A stretch of 64,000 bases of DNA from positions 1-64,000 of the forward strand of contig NZ_JABBEA010000016.1 of NCBI RefSeq assembly GCF_012912005.1. Direction: 5' to 3'. Every line of letters begins with the position of its first letter. Position 1 is the first letter of the stretch. The DNA is from Paenibacillus sp. SZ31 (GTDB lineage: Bacteria > Bacillota > Bacilli > Paenibacillales > Paenibacillaceae). This document shows positions 1 to 8,649 of this stretch, piece after piece. The notes under the pieces were generated by a model, which did not search any database, was not told where the DNA came from, and was given only the letters and a program-made list of their open reading frames with translations. The position numbers and the translations under genes are program-made.

Positions 1-2
1 AC

Positions 3-572
3 GGAAGTGGCACAAGCTATGCGGCAAATGCAACGTTCGGCATGGGAGCGGCGAACGTGACGCTGTACGCGCAGTGGGCGGTCAACCCGACATACACCGT
101 AACGTATAACGGCAATGGCAGCACGGGAGGAACCGTGCCAACGGATAGCAATCCGTACGAGCAAAGCGCAACGGTAACCGTATTAGGAAACACGGGAAGC
201 TTGGTGAAGACAGGCAACACGTTCGCAGGTTGGAACACGGCGGCTAACGGAAGTGGCACAAGCTATGCGGCAAATGCAACGTTCGGCATGGGAGCGGCGA
301 ACGTGACGCTGTACGCGCAGTGGACGGCCAACCCGACATACATCGTAACGTACAACGGGAATGGCAGCACGGGAGGAACCGTGCCAACGGATAGCAATTC
401 GTACACGCAAAATGCAACGGTAACGGTATTAGGAAACACAGGAAGCTTGGAGAAGACGGGCAACACGTTCGCAGGTTGGAACACGGCGGCTAACGGAAGC
501 GGCACAAACTATGCGGCAAATGCAACGTTCGGCATGGGAGCAGCGAACATGACGCTGTACGCGCAGTGGACA
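3..572 (+). repeat. Tandem 246-bp coding repeats (InlB B-type units)
   Basis: The same sequence recurs with an exact 246-bp (82-codon) period: the stretch around 3-80 returns at 249-326 and again at 495-572 with few substitutions. The array continues upstream of the window, so its copy number is unknown. Near-identical in-frame units can expand or contract by recombination and may be collapsed in short-read assemblies. Confidence 0.9.
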
Positions 573-1625
573 GCCAGTCCTGGTGGCAGCGGCAGTGGCA
601 GTAACGGTGGTGGTAGCATCCCAACACCACCAGTTGACAGCAAAGTAATTTCAGAGAATGGTGAGTTATCGCTTCCCGCAGGCAAAGCGGGTAAGGTTAG
701 TTTGGGAGATAAAATCGCAATAGATATTCCGGTAAATGCAACGGTCAAAGAACTGAAATTAACGATTGAAGTATTTAATGGAACTCAAGTTCTTCTAACG
801 GATGAAGACGTTCTCGCTAGTCCGATCTTCGAGATTCTGAAAAATTTCTCAGAGAACTTCAGTAAACCGGTAACACTGACCTTTAAGTTCGATCCGACAA
901 AATTGAGCGGTAATCAAAGAGCAGCCGTGTTCTATTATGATGAAGTGCAGAAGAAATGGGTGGAAGTTGGCGGTATTGTTAGGGGTAATCAGATTACCGT
1001 AGAAGTAACCCACTTTACAAAATATGCGGTAATGGTTGTAGGGCAAGCGGCAAGTGCGCCAACACCAGACACAAAACCAACGATTAACTTTGACGATATA
1101 TCTGCACACTGGGCGAAGGCAAGCATCAAGCAAGCGGTAAGCAGCGGAATCGCCACTGGTTATCAGGACGGCACGTTTAAGCCGGACAAAACCGTGACTC
1201 GCGCGGAATTTGCCGTCATGCTGATGAATGCGTTGAAGACGCAAGGAGCGGGAGCGGCGCTGACGTTCACAGATACAGCGAAGATCGGAAGCTGGGCGCA
1301 GAAAGCGGTCGCGCAAGCGGTGCAAGCAGGCATTATTAATGGCTATGAGGACGGTACTTTCCGTCCAGCTGGGGAAATTACACGTGCAGAGATGGCAACG
1401 ATGATTGCGGGTGCTTTGGGTAAATATAGCGAAGCGAATGCCACAGCAACTAGCTTCGCAGACGACAAGGACATTCCAGCGTGGGCAAAAGCTGCGATTG
1501 CTTATGTAAAGCAAGCAAGCATCGTGCAAGGGAAAGGCGACAACAAATTTGCCCCTGGGGACTATGCAACAAGAGCAGAGGCCGTAACGGTTCTGTTGAA
1601 CATGCTGGCTCAAAAGAGCAAGTAA
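3..1625 (+). CDS. SLH-domain surface protein with InlB B-type repeats, 5' end outside window
   Basis: The frame is open from the first bases of the window, so the N-terminus and signal peptide are missing. Seen in order: InlB B-type (Listeria-Bacteroides) repeats with the YNGNG, GNTGSL, GWNT and LYAQW signatures up to about 570; a Gly/Ser-rich linker to about 630; a domain of about 140 residues (640-1050) that recurs in the large SLH protein at 31706-35923; and three SLH domains at about 1089-1235, 1263-1415 and 1452-1605, each with the TRAE motif. SLH domains anchor proteins non-covalently to pyruvylated secondary cell-wall polymer, so this is inferred to be an S-layer-associated surface protein, probably adhesive. 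The repeats are nearly identical at DNA level, which suggests recent expansion. Confidence 0.9.
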   Translation, partial: GSGTSYAANATFGMGAANVTLYAQWAVNPTYTVTYNGNGSTGGTVPTDSNPYEQSATVTVLGNTGSLVKTGNTFAGWNTAANGSGTSYAANATFGMGAANVTLYAQWTANPTYIVTYNGNGSTGGTVPTDSNSYTQNATVTVLGNTGSLEKTGNTFAGWNTAANGSGTNYAANATFGMGAANMTLYAQWTASPGGSGSGSNGGGSIPTPPVDSKVISENGELSLPAGKAGKVSLGDKIAIDIPVNATVKELKLTIEVFNGTQVLLTDEDVLASPIFEILKNFSENFSKPVTLTFKFDPTKLSGNQRAAVFYYDEVQKKWVEVGGIVRGNQITVEVTHFTKYAVMVVGQAASAPTPDTKPTINFDDISAHWAKASIKQAVSSGIATGYQDGTFKPDKTVTRAEFAVMLMNALKTQGAGAALTFTDTAKIGSWAQKAVAQAVQAGIINGYEDGTFRPAGEITRAEMATMIAGALGKYSEANATATSFADDKDIPAWAKAAIAYVKQASIVQGKGDNKFAPGDYATRAEAVTVLLNMLAQKSK

Positions 1626-1892
1626 AGTAAAAATCGTCAACCCAAACTGATTTTTAGATGTAAATAACAAGGGTTATCCTTAAAGTGGTAAAATTAACTA
1701 CTTAGGGATAGGGTAAAGTATTCAACAATCCGAAGACTGAGTAAGGATGCGTTACAGGATATATATCCGATAATTAAAGAAATCGGGAATTTTGAACAAA
1801 TACCTTGTCACGTAAAAGCGGCTGATATAAGATTGCTTGAATAGGTGAATGTAGCCACATCGTATTAGGTTATTGTACCGTCAGCATTCATC

Positions 1893-1930
1893 TCATGTGG
1901 AGAGTGTTGCGATGTTGGTCAGAAGCTAAA
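1893..1930 (+). repeat. 38-bp direct repeat, copy 1, left of the LRR gene
   Basis: 33 of 38 positions match the copy at 4228-4265 in the same orientation, with the shared core GCGATGTTGGT. Both copies sit shortly upstream of a hairpin terminator and together they bracket the LRR gene. Their origin is unknown. They may be ends or debris of a mobile element. Confidence 0.6.
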
Positions 1931-1941
1931 CATAAACATAA

Positions 1942-1979
1942 GGGTTCGAGAATTTATACTTTTCTCTCGAACCCCTTTT
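1942..1979 (+). terminator. Rho-independent terminator
   Basis: Perfect 10-bp stem GGGTTCGAGA / TCTCGAACCC (1942-1951 with 1965-1974) followed by CTTTTT. Plus-strand orientation fits the end of the SLH transcript about 320 bp upstream, or that of a lost element. Confidence 0.8.
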
Positions 1980-2044
1980 TGTCTTTGTTCCAATACCATC
2001 CATTAACTACAGTAGTCTATAACTCCCCATCATCCAGACGGTAA

Positions 2045-3910
2045 TTAATATACGTGCACACCCGTACCAAGCACGGATTTGTTTTGTACGGAATTACCGG
2101 ATAGATATACCTTTTGCAGATCAGGTAGCTGGCTTAGGGTCTCTATATTGGAAATGGCATTGTTCTCGAGATGAAGCTCTTCTACGGCCTGCCATTTACT
2201 CATAAATTCGAGAGAAGCCAAGTTGTTGTCTTGCAGAGTGAAGGAACGTAGAGCGGACATGTTGGCAAAGTAAGGCATCATCTGATCAACTTCAGCAACA
2301 GAGGTGTTGTTTATGCTGAAATATGGCTGCTCTAAGGTCAAATGTTCAAGCACACTGTTCGTTGCGGCAACCTTTTTTTCGAAATTCAGCCTGCATTCGG
2401 AGCACACCAGAGATTTTACCTGCTTCAAACGAAATAAGGCATCGCTTTCTTTGAACAGTGACGAGTCGTAAATGTTTAAGGTCTCTAGGCGGGACAAGCC
2501 GTCCAGGGCGGCAAGTTGGGTTATTTCATCGATCTCCCAGAGCGAGAGTTGTTCCAGTTTCGGGAATTTCCTCAGCGCAGTCAAGTTCAACTCGCTACTT
2601 CCGCCACGGAGCGTCAGACTGGTTGTAGCCGCGGCCTCTAGCCCGGTGAGAAAGGAGCTTGGTATTTCAACCCGCACTACATTAGGCAATGTCAGCGCCT
2701 CTGCATCCTTGTAATAGCCGGACAACGTTAATTCCCGCAAAGAGGACAGGCTATTGATAGCCTTTACCGAACCAAGTTGACTTAGAGAAGCCAGGCGCAG
2801 CGTAGTAATAGAGTTTTTGCCGGTCAAGCGCTCCAGACTGGAGAAGTTTATATTTTCGATATCTAACGTTTGTAGAGCAGGCATATTTTGCACAAAGTCG
2901 ATGGACTTTACATTCGATAAATAGGACAGCTGAAGCTCCTGAAGCTGGGTCAGGGCGTACAGCGGCTGCAAGTCGGTGGCTTCACTGTAATGTATGGACA
3001 AGGATGACAGCCCGGTCATGGACGACAACCATCCGAGTTCATCGACAAAGGTGAGCGACAGGGACTTGAGCGGCAGTTTATTCAAGAGAAAGAAATCCGT
3101 TACGGACTCATCCACATAGGTAATGGATAAAGAACTTAGATTGGGGAATTCCAGTAGTAGGGCCAATTCCTGATTGCTGCGAAGCTGAGTGGTAAGCTCC
3201 GTAATGTTAGACTTGTCGCCAAAGTAGCCCGAAAATGTACTGAAGGATTCGTTAAAAGCGCCTCCATAACTTTTTAATCCGGGCATATGGGCCAGAGTGG
3301 TTTGGTCCGTCTGGGAGATTTCATAGGTATTCGTCAGGTCCAATGCCGTTAGTCCCTTAAAAGCTTCAAAATCTCGCTGATCAATCCGCAGGCTATTCAG
3401 TTTCTTGTCCTGAGTAATATAATTGATCTTCTCGGCCTGTTCATCGCTGAAGGGATCGGAGAGGCTATATGTAAACTTCCACTGATCATTCTCCGAATGC
3501 TCTACGGTTAAATAGCGAATACGAGCCAATTCCTCCTCTGTTGGCAAGGCAGCCCCTTTATCGAAGATATCTCGCAAAAAGGAGAGCAGAACCTCGCTTT
3601 CGGGCATCTTTCGCACAGGCAGATTGGCTTCTGTTTTTGAATAGGTGGAGCTGTTGCTATAATAAAAATATGTACCGATGGCGCCAGTTAGGACTAACAT
3701 CAGTATTAGCATTAGCTTTACGGAGAAAGCCTGCTTCGTCGTTGCCTTGGGAGGCGTTCCGTGGTAATGGTTAATGGTCTGATCCACATAATAGACATGG
3801 TTTTGCTTCAATAAAAGCTCTGTTTCACAATAGGGACACTTTAAAACCTCATCCTTCTTGTATTCAATTCTTCCGTTGCAATTGGGGCAGTTTAGCGGAA
3901 TAAACGCCAC
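2045..3910 (-). CDS. Zinc-ribbon, membrane-anchored leucine-rich-repeat protein
   Basis: The start is set at GTG (3908-3910) because AAGGAGGGG lies 6 bases upstream at 3917-3925; a longer frame to 3961 is open but has no ribosome binding site and would place the AAGGAGGGG inside the gene. The 621-residue product has an N-terminal four-cysteine zinc ribbon (C8, C11, C25, C28), one transmembrane segment at about 63-84, then an extended leucine-rich-repeat region (about 160-620) with LxxLxLxxL-type units of internalin style. The likely topology is a cytoplasmic zinc ribbon and an external LRR domain. The function is unknown; LRR domains usually bind proteins. The gene stands alone between direct repeats and terminators, which hints that it came in as a unit. 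Confidence 0.85.
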   Translation of the reverse strand: MAFIPLNCPNCNGRIEYKKDEVLKCPYCETELLLKQNHVYYVDQTINHYHGTPPKATTKQAFSVKLMLILMLVLTGAIGTYFYYSNSSTYSKTEANLPVRKMPESEVLLSFLRDIFDKGAALPTEEELARIRYLTVEHSENDQWKFTYSLSDPFSDEQAEKINYITQDKKLNSLRIDQRDFEAFKGLTALDLTNTYEISQTDQTTLAHMPGLKSYGGAFNESFSTFSGYFGDKSNITELTTQLRSNQELALLLEFPNLSSLSITYVDESVTDFFLLNKLPLKSLSLTFVDELGWLSSMTGLSSLSIHYSEATDLQPLYALTQLQELQLSYLSNVKSIDFVQNMPALQTLDIENINFSSLERLTGKNSITTLRLASLSQLGSVKAINSLSSLRELTLSGYYKDAEALTLPNVVRVEIPSSFLTGLEAAATTSLTLRGGSSELNLTALRKFPKLEQLSLWEIDEITQLAALDGLSRLETLNIYDSSLFKESDALFRLKQVKSLVCSECRLNFEKKVAATNSVLEHLTLEQPYFSINNTSVAEVDQMMPYFANMSALRSFTLQDNNLASLEFMSKWQAVEELHLENNAISNIETLSQLPDLQKVYLSGNSVQNKSVLGTGVHVY

Positions 3911-4020
3911 GGATGTCCCCTCCTTCATTATGATGGTCATAAGATCATGCTGAACGGTCATCTGATTTCATTATACCTTGTGAATTTACGTTTGATGAGA
4001 GAAAGAAGTTTCACATAAAG

Positions 4021-4048
4021 AAGGAGCAGGGAAATCCTGCTCCTTTTT
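4021..4048 (+). terminator. Rho-independent terminator, plus strand
   Basis: Perfect 10-bp stem AAGGAGCAGG / CCTGCTCCTT (4021-4030 with 4036-4045) with loop GAAAT, running into TTTTT. No intact plus-strand gene precedes it, so it may be left over from a lost gene. Confidence 0.7.
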
Positions 4049-4058
4049 GGTCTTATTT

Positions 4059-4160
4059 AACTATGGTGAACTCAAGCAGTTCATGAAGCTGGATGAACTG
4101 ACTTCTGAGATGGTACATAGGTTTATTGATAAATTGAAGTACAGACGGACGGCACATTAA
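4059..4160 (+). pseudogene. Possible C-terminal remnant of a serine recombinase
   Basis: This frame encodes about 33 residues ending in a stop at 4158-4160, including ELTSEMVHRFIDKLKY. That resembles the C-terminal tail (DUF4368-like) of large serine recombinases, where an LT-E-hydrophobic-IDKI pattern is typical. There is no start or upstream catalytic domain. The similarity is judged by eye on a short peptide, so confidence is low. Confidence 0.3.
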
Positions 4161-4227
4161 ACATTCATAATAAGTTTACTGCCACCGCCCTTCTTACGGC
4201 TTAATATATAGTGACCGACACTCAAAG

Positions 4228-4265
4228 TCATGTCGAGAGTGTAGCGATGTTGGTTAGAAATTAAA
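4228..4265 (+). repeat. 38-bp direct repeat, copy 2, right of the LRR gene
   Basis: Partner of 1893-1930 (33/38 identical, same orientation). It lies between the recombinase-like remnant and the long hairpin terminator. Confidence 0.6.
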
Positions 4266-4273
4266 TAGAGATG

Positions 4274-4328
4274 TAAACAGAACAAAGCCCGCTGACCTCT
4301 ATCTGGTCAGCGGGCTTTGTTCTGTTTA
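4274..4328. terminator. Long perfect hairpin, bidirectional terminator
   Basis: The two 24-nt arms (4274-4297 and 4305-4328) are perfectly complementary around a 7-nt loop, with GC-rich centres (AAAGCCCGCTGACC / GGTCAGCGGGCTTT) and A/T-rich outer flanks. It abuts the stop codon of the Kelch gene (4329-4331), so it terminates that minus-strand transcript and can also stop plus-strand transcription. Confidence 0.85.
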
Positions 4329-5603
4329 TTATTCCCCTGTACTATATTCATCCACTTCGAATGAAAGGATGTTTTTAAAGATCACATAATCCTTACGGCT
4401 AGTGAAGGGTCCTTTGTTGTTCTCATGTTTGTCAATTGCGTAGGAGGCTGTTCCTGTGCCAGCCTCTTTGTCTTCGTACCACGCAATGAATTTATTAACT
4501 TCTACCATGGAGAGGTCGAATTCTTTTACTAGACCAGTTGTCAAGATAACGGTGAAAATGGCTCTATCCTCGTTACCTGATTCTGGTGTTGGATCTGGGC
4601 TTGGAGTGCTTTCGTTTTCAAATGTATACATCTCTACGTTTTTTAAAGTGCCGTTTGCACCAAGGCTAGTTCCGCCTATGATGTACAGATTATTATTAAT
4701 TACAGCCGAAACAAGTTGTGATCTCGGAGAAGTTAAGCTTCCGAGTGTACTAAACGTATTTGTTTTGGGGTCATAAACATCAAAACTATTCAAAGCACTT
4801 AGTTGGGAACCGGAAGAAAACGTCCCACCTCCTAATAAATAAATTTTGTCATTATAAACAGCTATGCCGCTTGAATCTCTGACAGTAGTGTTTTGTTTGA
4901 GCGTCCAAGAATCTAAAACTGGATCATATTCATAGATACCGCCTATTGATGAAGTTAAAAGGTTTGCCCCTCCGAACATATAAACTTTGCCATCAACGGA
5001 TGCAGTAGCAGCAGCATTAGCGGCGATAGGCATTTTGTTTTTTAAGGACCAGGTGTTTGAAATGGGATCATAAGACTCTACAGAAGACAAAGAAGTTGAG
5101 GTACCATTAACAAGTGCCCCGCCTCCAAAAACATAAATTTTACCATCTAGCGCTACTGAGCTTGCCCATGATCTTGCCGTTAACAAGTTAGCGGCAGTCG
5201 ACCAATTGTCGGTAGAAGGATCGTAGACTTCTACTTTATTAGTTCTTAGCACTGAAGTACCGACGTTATAGTATCCACCAATAGCATAGATCTTATTGTC
5301 ATAGACTACTGCAGTTAATCCAGCACGGGCTGTCGGCATATTTGCCTTAACAGTCCAAGTATCATTTGTAGGGTCATATTCATATGTAGAATTTTGCTTT
5401 ATACCCGAAGCTGCATGATCTGAGCCTGATGCACCTCCAAAATAATAAATTTTCCCATTAAGTGAAGCTGTTGCTCCACCAGTACGAGGCTCTAATAAGT
5501 CAGCTTTAGTGACCCATTCAGAAGCAGCAGAAGCGGATAAAGTTAATAGTACGGATGAGAAAAGTAGAATTAGGCTAAACAAGAAAACTATTTTTTTTTT
5601 CAA
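4329..5603 (-). CDS. Exported Kelch-repeat protein
   Basis: The start is TTG (5601-5603), preceded by AAGGAG about 9 bases away; no in-frame ATG fits better. The 424-residue product has a signal peptide (MKKKI, hydrophobic core, likely cleavage after SASA near residue 26). About six Kelch units follow (roughly 30-330), each with the YxxGG or FGG turn and a YDPxTNTW-type strand, predicting a beta-propeller. After a Pro/Ser linker near 335-345 comes a C-terminal domain of about 75 residues that I do not recognise. No catalytic motif is visible; secreted propellers of this kind generally bind proteins or glycans. It is monocistronic, with its own terminator at the stop codon. Confidence 0.9.
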   Translation of the reverse strand: MKKKIVFLFSLILLFSSVLLTLSASAASEWVTKADLLEPRTGGATASLNGKIYYFGGASGSDHAASGIKQNSTYEYDPTNDTWTVKANMPTARAGLTAVVYDNKIYAIGGYYNVGTSVLRTNKVEVYDPSTDNWSTAANLLTARSWASSVALDGKIYVFGGGALVNGTSTSLSSVESYDPISNTWSLKNKMPIAANAAATASVDGKVYMFGGANLLTSSIGGIYEYDPVLDSWTLKQNTTVRDSSGIAVYNDKIYLLGGGTFSSGSQLSALNSFDVYDPKTNTFSTLGSLTSPRSQLVSAVINNNLYIIGGTSLGANGTLKNVEMYTFENESTPSPDPTPESGNEDRAIFTVILTTGLVKEFDLSMVEVNKFIAWYEDKEAGTGTASYAIDKHENNKGPFTSRKDYVIFKNILSFEVDEYSTGE

Positions 5604-6054
5604 TACTTACATCTCCTTATTATGTATTTTCATGAATTATATTAAATAAAAATCCAATGATTGTCTAAACGTTATTCACCAAATATGTTATTTTGTGTTG
5701 AAAGGATAATGAGAGTTTAATTCAATTTACTACAAAAAGGGAACCAGAATGATTATCCATGTTATCCTGTCTTACCAAAGTTTTTGTTGCAATTTTTCAA
5801 GAGTGATGAATGAATTCCGAATATTGCAGATTGATGTGAGGGCTGGGCATTCGTTAAGTCAGAGGAAGTAAAGGTCTAACGCAGAGCGCATAATGTCCAT
5901 TATCTTCAAGAATTATTTTGAACTGGAAATTTTTGCTGACTCTTCACCAAAAGAAGATTTAAGCCGATATAACTTATATAAAAAGTGAATTTCGTGTATG
6001 TGAAAATTTAGGATATGACAAAGAATATAACAAGCATACAGGGGCGGGAGTTTA
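5604..6054. other. Intergenic region between divergent genes
   Basis: AT-rich 451-bp spacer that must hold the promoters of the Kelch gene (minus) and the wall-polymer locus (plus). TATAAT-like words occur on both sides but I could not pair a convincing -35 with them. The tiny ORF at 5893-5988 has no ribosome binding site. Confidence 0.5.
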
Positions 6055-8649
6055 ATGAGAAAGCACCAACAAGAGAAGATTCAGAATTTAGTAACAACAC
6101 TGTATGAGGCGACGGATGAAATCAAACGACAATTTTTGCGAACAAATATCCCAACTGTAGTTGAACTGTTGATTGAATGCCAAAATATGGCTGTTCATAT
6201 AGGCGAGTTTATAGAGAGTGTAAAAGGTGAAGATACACGAACGGTTGAATTGTTAACCCAGTACCACACAAGTCTTTATCATATTGCCGTGGATATCGAA
6301 ACTTCTAATGTGAATTTCGTAGAGCAATTAAAAATAGAACTTAGAATGATTGATAATAGCATTCAAAATGAACTCAAGCCAAATAAAATTGAGGTTGTAT
6401 TTTTCCCTTACAAGGCATCAATGTGGGACTCACTTGAATCGATTTGGCTTGCGGCAAAAGAGGATCCGCAATGTGATGCTTACGTAGTTCCAATCCCTTA
6501 TTTTGATCGAATTCCCGGTGGTGAGCTAGGAAGAGCGCACTATGAAGGGGATCAATTTCCTGATTATGTACCAATCTTAGATTGGAAAAACTATAACTTA
6601 GAGGAACATCGCCCGGATATTAGCTTCATTCATAATGCTTATGACAGTGGTAATGTAATCACTACCGTTCATCCAGATTATTACAGTAATAACTTAAAAA
6701 AATACACTGAGTTACTATGTTACTCTCCCTATTTTGTGACATTCGATGAAGTGGAGAAACATCTTGCTCTCTCAGCAGGTCTTGTTTATTCTGACAGAGT
6801 ATTTGTGCAGTCTGATCGGGTGCGTGATGGTTACGTCAATGCAATCCAAGCATATGAAAAAGAACAAAACTGCGTGGGTGGTTTCGGGAAACTGGATGAA
6901 AAGATTGTGGCATCTGGTTCTCCAAAATTTGACAAGATAATAAACTCCAAACCAGACGATTTTACACTACCAGATGAATGGAAGAAGTTGATTGAGAAGT
7001 CTGATGGTTCTTGGAAAAAAATAGTGCTCTACAATACCTCAGTGGGTCCTATCCTTAAAGGGAATGAAAAGTATATAGCTAAGTTGCGGTCTGTATTTGA
7101 CACCTTCCGTAAGCTGGATGATGTCGTTCTTTGGTGGCGGCCTCACCCTTTAAGTGAGGCTACCTACAGCTCAATGCGTCCGTTGCTCTTGGATGAGTAC
7201 ACACAACTTATCAATGAGTACCAGTTGGAGAACTACGGAATTTATGATAATACTGCAGATTTACATAGGGCTTTGAACTTAAGCTCTGCTTTTTATGGAG
7301 ATGCTACTTCACTAGTGCCGATGTACCAATGCATGCCAAAACCTCTAATGGTTCAAAATGAAGATTTAAGCGATCATCTTTCAATCGGAAGTGTATGCGA
7401 TACAGAGAAATATTTATATTTTCTAACATTGCATATGAACGGTTTCTTTCGATTGGATAAGAAGACATGGAATGTGGAGCATATGGGGAATTTTGTGAAT
7501 GAGAAAATGCTGGACTGGAGAGTGTATCACTCTATTCATCAAAGTGGCAATAAACTTTATTTTTCTCCACATTCTGCTGCGGCGATAGCTATATATGATA
7601 TAACAAAGTCTACTTTTGAATATATTGATTTACCAACACCAAAAGAAATGAACTATAACGTTCATAGTAAATTCTCAAAGATTATTGAATGCGAGGGCTC
7701 GCTCTACTTTATTCCATTATACTATCCGGGTATTGTCAAACTCAATATGGAGGATAATAGTACAGAAATTATAGACGAATGGGTGGCTTCTACTAAAGAG
7801 ATTAGTAATCTAGATATGGGGTATTTTTCTAATGGTGTTTATGATGAAAGACGAGGCTCATTAGTGTTATCTTTTATGAATGCTGATGCAGTAATGGAAA
7901 TCAATTTAAGTAATAAAACTACCAAATTAAATATTTTAGGAAATGATAAATACGGATATGCGGATATAGTGATAATTAATGGGCACTACTGGCTGCTATC
8001 ATTGGAGAGTCCACGTTTAGTTAGCTTCAATATAGAAGATGATACAACTCTGGAGTACAAAATAAATCTTGAAGGCATACCTGCAGATAGATTTGGTCAA
8101 TTCCAAAAACTATTATTTTCCGAAAAAACTTTATATTTGGTACCTGCTGATTCACAACAGATGGTCAAGTTTAACTTAAAAAACTATTCGTACTCTTATG
8201 TGGTTGATTTTTGTCCAGGTAGCTTGCTAAGCAGTGATCCACTATCCAAAAATATTCATACTGGATATTATAATGTGTCTTCAAGTGCTACAGATAAAAT
8301 TTATGTTACTGAAAAGCAAAGTAATCGGTTCATCGAATATGATCCGAATACGGGTTCTCTGCATGAAGAGAACATCACGTTAACAGCTAGTTCAAGTAGC
8401 ATTCAGAATTTCTCAATGCATATGCAAGGAAACGAGTTTAAGGACACTAACAGTTGTGCATTTTGGGAACATTCCTATTTTGCCACACTTGAAAACCTGC
8501 TTGAGATGATTTCGCAGCCGGTTCCCGAGCCATGGTTGTACAAACGACTTGAGCAGCAGGTTAAACTCCGCCTTGCAGAGATCTCACATTCTAATGGAAA
8601 AGCGGGGATTGAAATCTATGAAAATTCTAAGAAAGCGGTGCTGGGCTAA
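6055..8649 (+). CDS. Glycerophosphotransferase-like (GT-B) protein fused to a beta-propeller
   Basis: First gene of the wall-polymer locus, with GGGCGGGAG just upstream of the ATG. Residues 1-110 look helical. Residues about 115-435 resemble the CDP-glycerol glycerophosphotransferase (TagB/TagF) fold: a Rossmann-like start (VVFFPYKASMWDS), an RPHP motif near 362 and a late YGDATS segment where TagF enzymes have a DYSS-type motif. Residues about 440-820 consist of repeated strands (YLYFL, LYFIP, YWLLS, LYLVP) that predict a propeller domain. A role in transferring or recognising polyol-phosphate units is inferred. The TagF-type similarity is partial and activity is not certain. It overlaps glf by one base (TAATG), so the two are translationally coupled. 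Confidence 0.7.
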   Translation: MRKHQQEKIQNLVTTLYEATDEIKRQFLRTNIPTVVELLIECQNMAVHIGEFIESVKGEDTRTVELLTQYHTSLYHIAVDIETSNVNFVEQLKIELRMIDNSIQNELKPNKIEVVFFPYKASMWDSLESIWLAAKEDPQCDAYVVPIPYFDRIPGGELGRAHYEGDQFPDYVPILDWKNYNLEEHRPDISFIHNAYDSGNVITTVHPDYYSNNLKKYTELLCYSPYFVTFDEVEKHLALSAGLVYSDRVFVQSDRVRDGYVNAIQAYEKEQNCVGGFGKLDEKIVASGSPKFDKIINSKPDDFTLPDEWKKLIEKSDGSWKKIVLYNTSVGPILKGNEKYIAKLRSVFDTFRKLDDVVLWWRPHPLSEATYSSMRPLLLDEYTQLINEYQLENYGIYDNTADLHRALNLSSAFYGDATSLVPMYQCMPKPLMVQNEDLSDHLSIGSVCDTEKYLYFLTLHMNGFFRLDKKTWNVEHMGNFVNEKMLDWRVYHSIHQSGNKLYFSPHSAAAIAIYDITKSTFEYIDLPTPKEMNYNVHSKFSKIIECEGSLYFIPLYYPGIVKLNMEDNSTEIIDEWVASTKEISNLDMGYFSNGVYDERRGSLVLSFMNADAVMEINLSNKTTKLNILGNDKYGYADIVIINGHYWLLSLESPRLVSFNIEDDTTLEYKINLEGIPADRFGQFQKLLFSEKTLYLVPADSQQMVKFNLKNYSYSYVVDFCPGSLLSSDPLSKNIHTGYYNVSSSATDKIYVTEKQSNRFIEYDPNTGSLHEENITLTASSSSIQNFSMHMQGNEFKDTNSCAFWEHSYFATLENLLEMISQPVPEPWLYKRLEQQVKLRLAEISHSNGKAGIEIYENSKKAVLG

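Larger units (their letters stand above)
1626..2044. other. Intergenic region without an intact gene
   Basis: No intact gene is seen. It holds the first copy of a 38-bp repeat (1893-1930) and a terminator (1942-1979). A short open stretch at about 1698-1844 on the plus strand would encode a plausible-looking helical peptide ending in AADIRLLE. It has no good start or ribosome binding site and may be a remnant of a larger gene. Confidence 0.5.

Noticed and set aside
3-572. CRISPR-like repeats
   Set aside because: The periodicity is 246 bp, in frame and protein-coding, with no spacers.
849-1670. 273-codon antisense ORF
   Set aside because: It lies opposite the SLH domains and its composition (many Cys, Arg and His) is that of a shadow frame.
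5893-5988. 31-codon ORF upstream of the wall-polymer locus
   Set aside because: No ribosome binding site and no resemblance to a known peptide.
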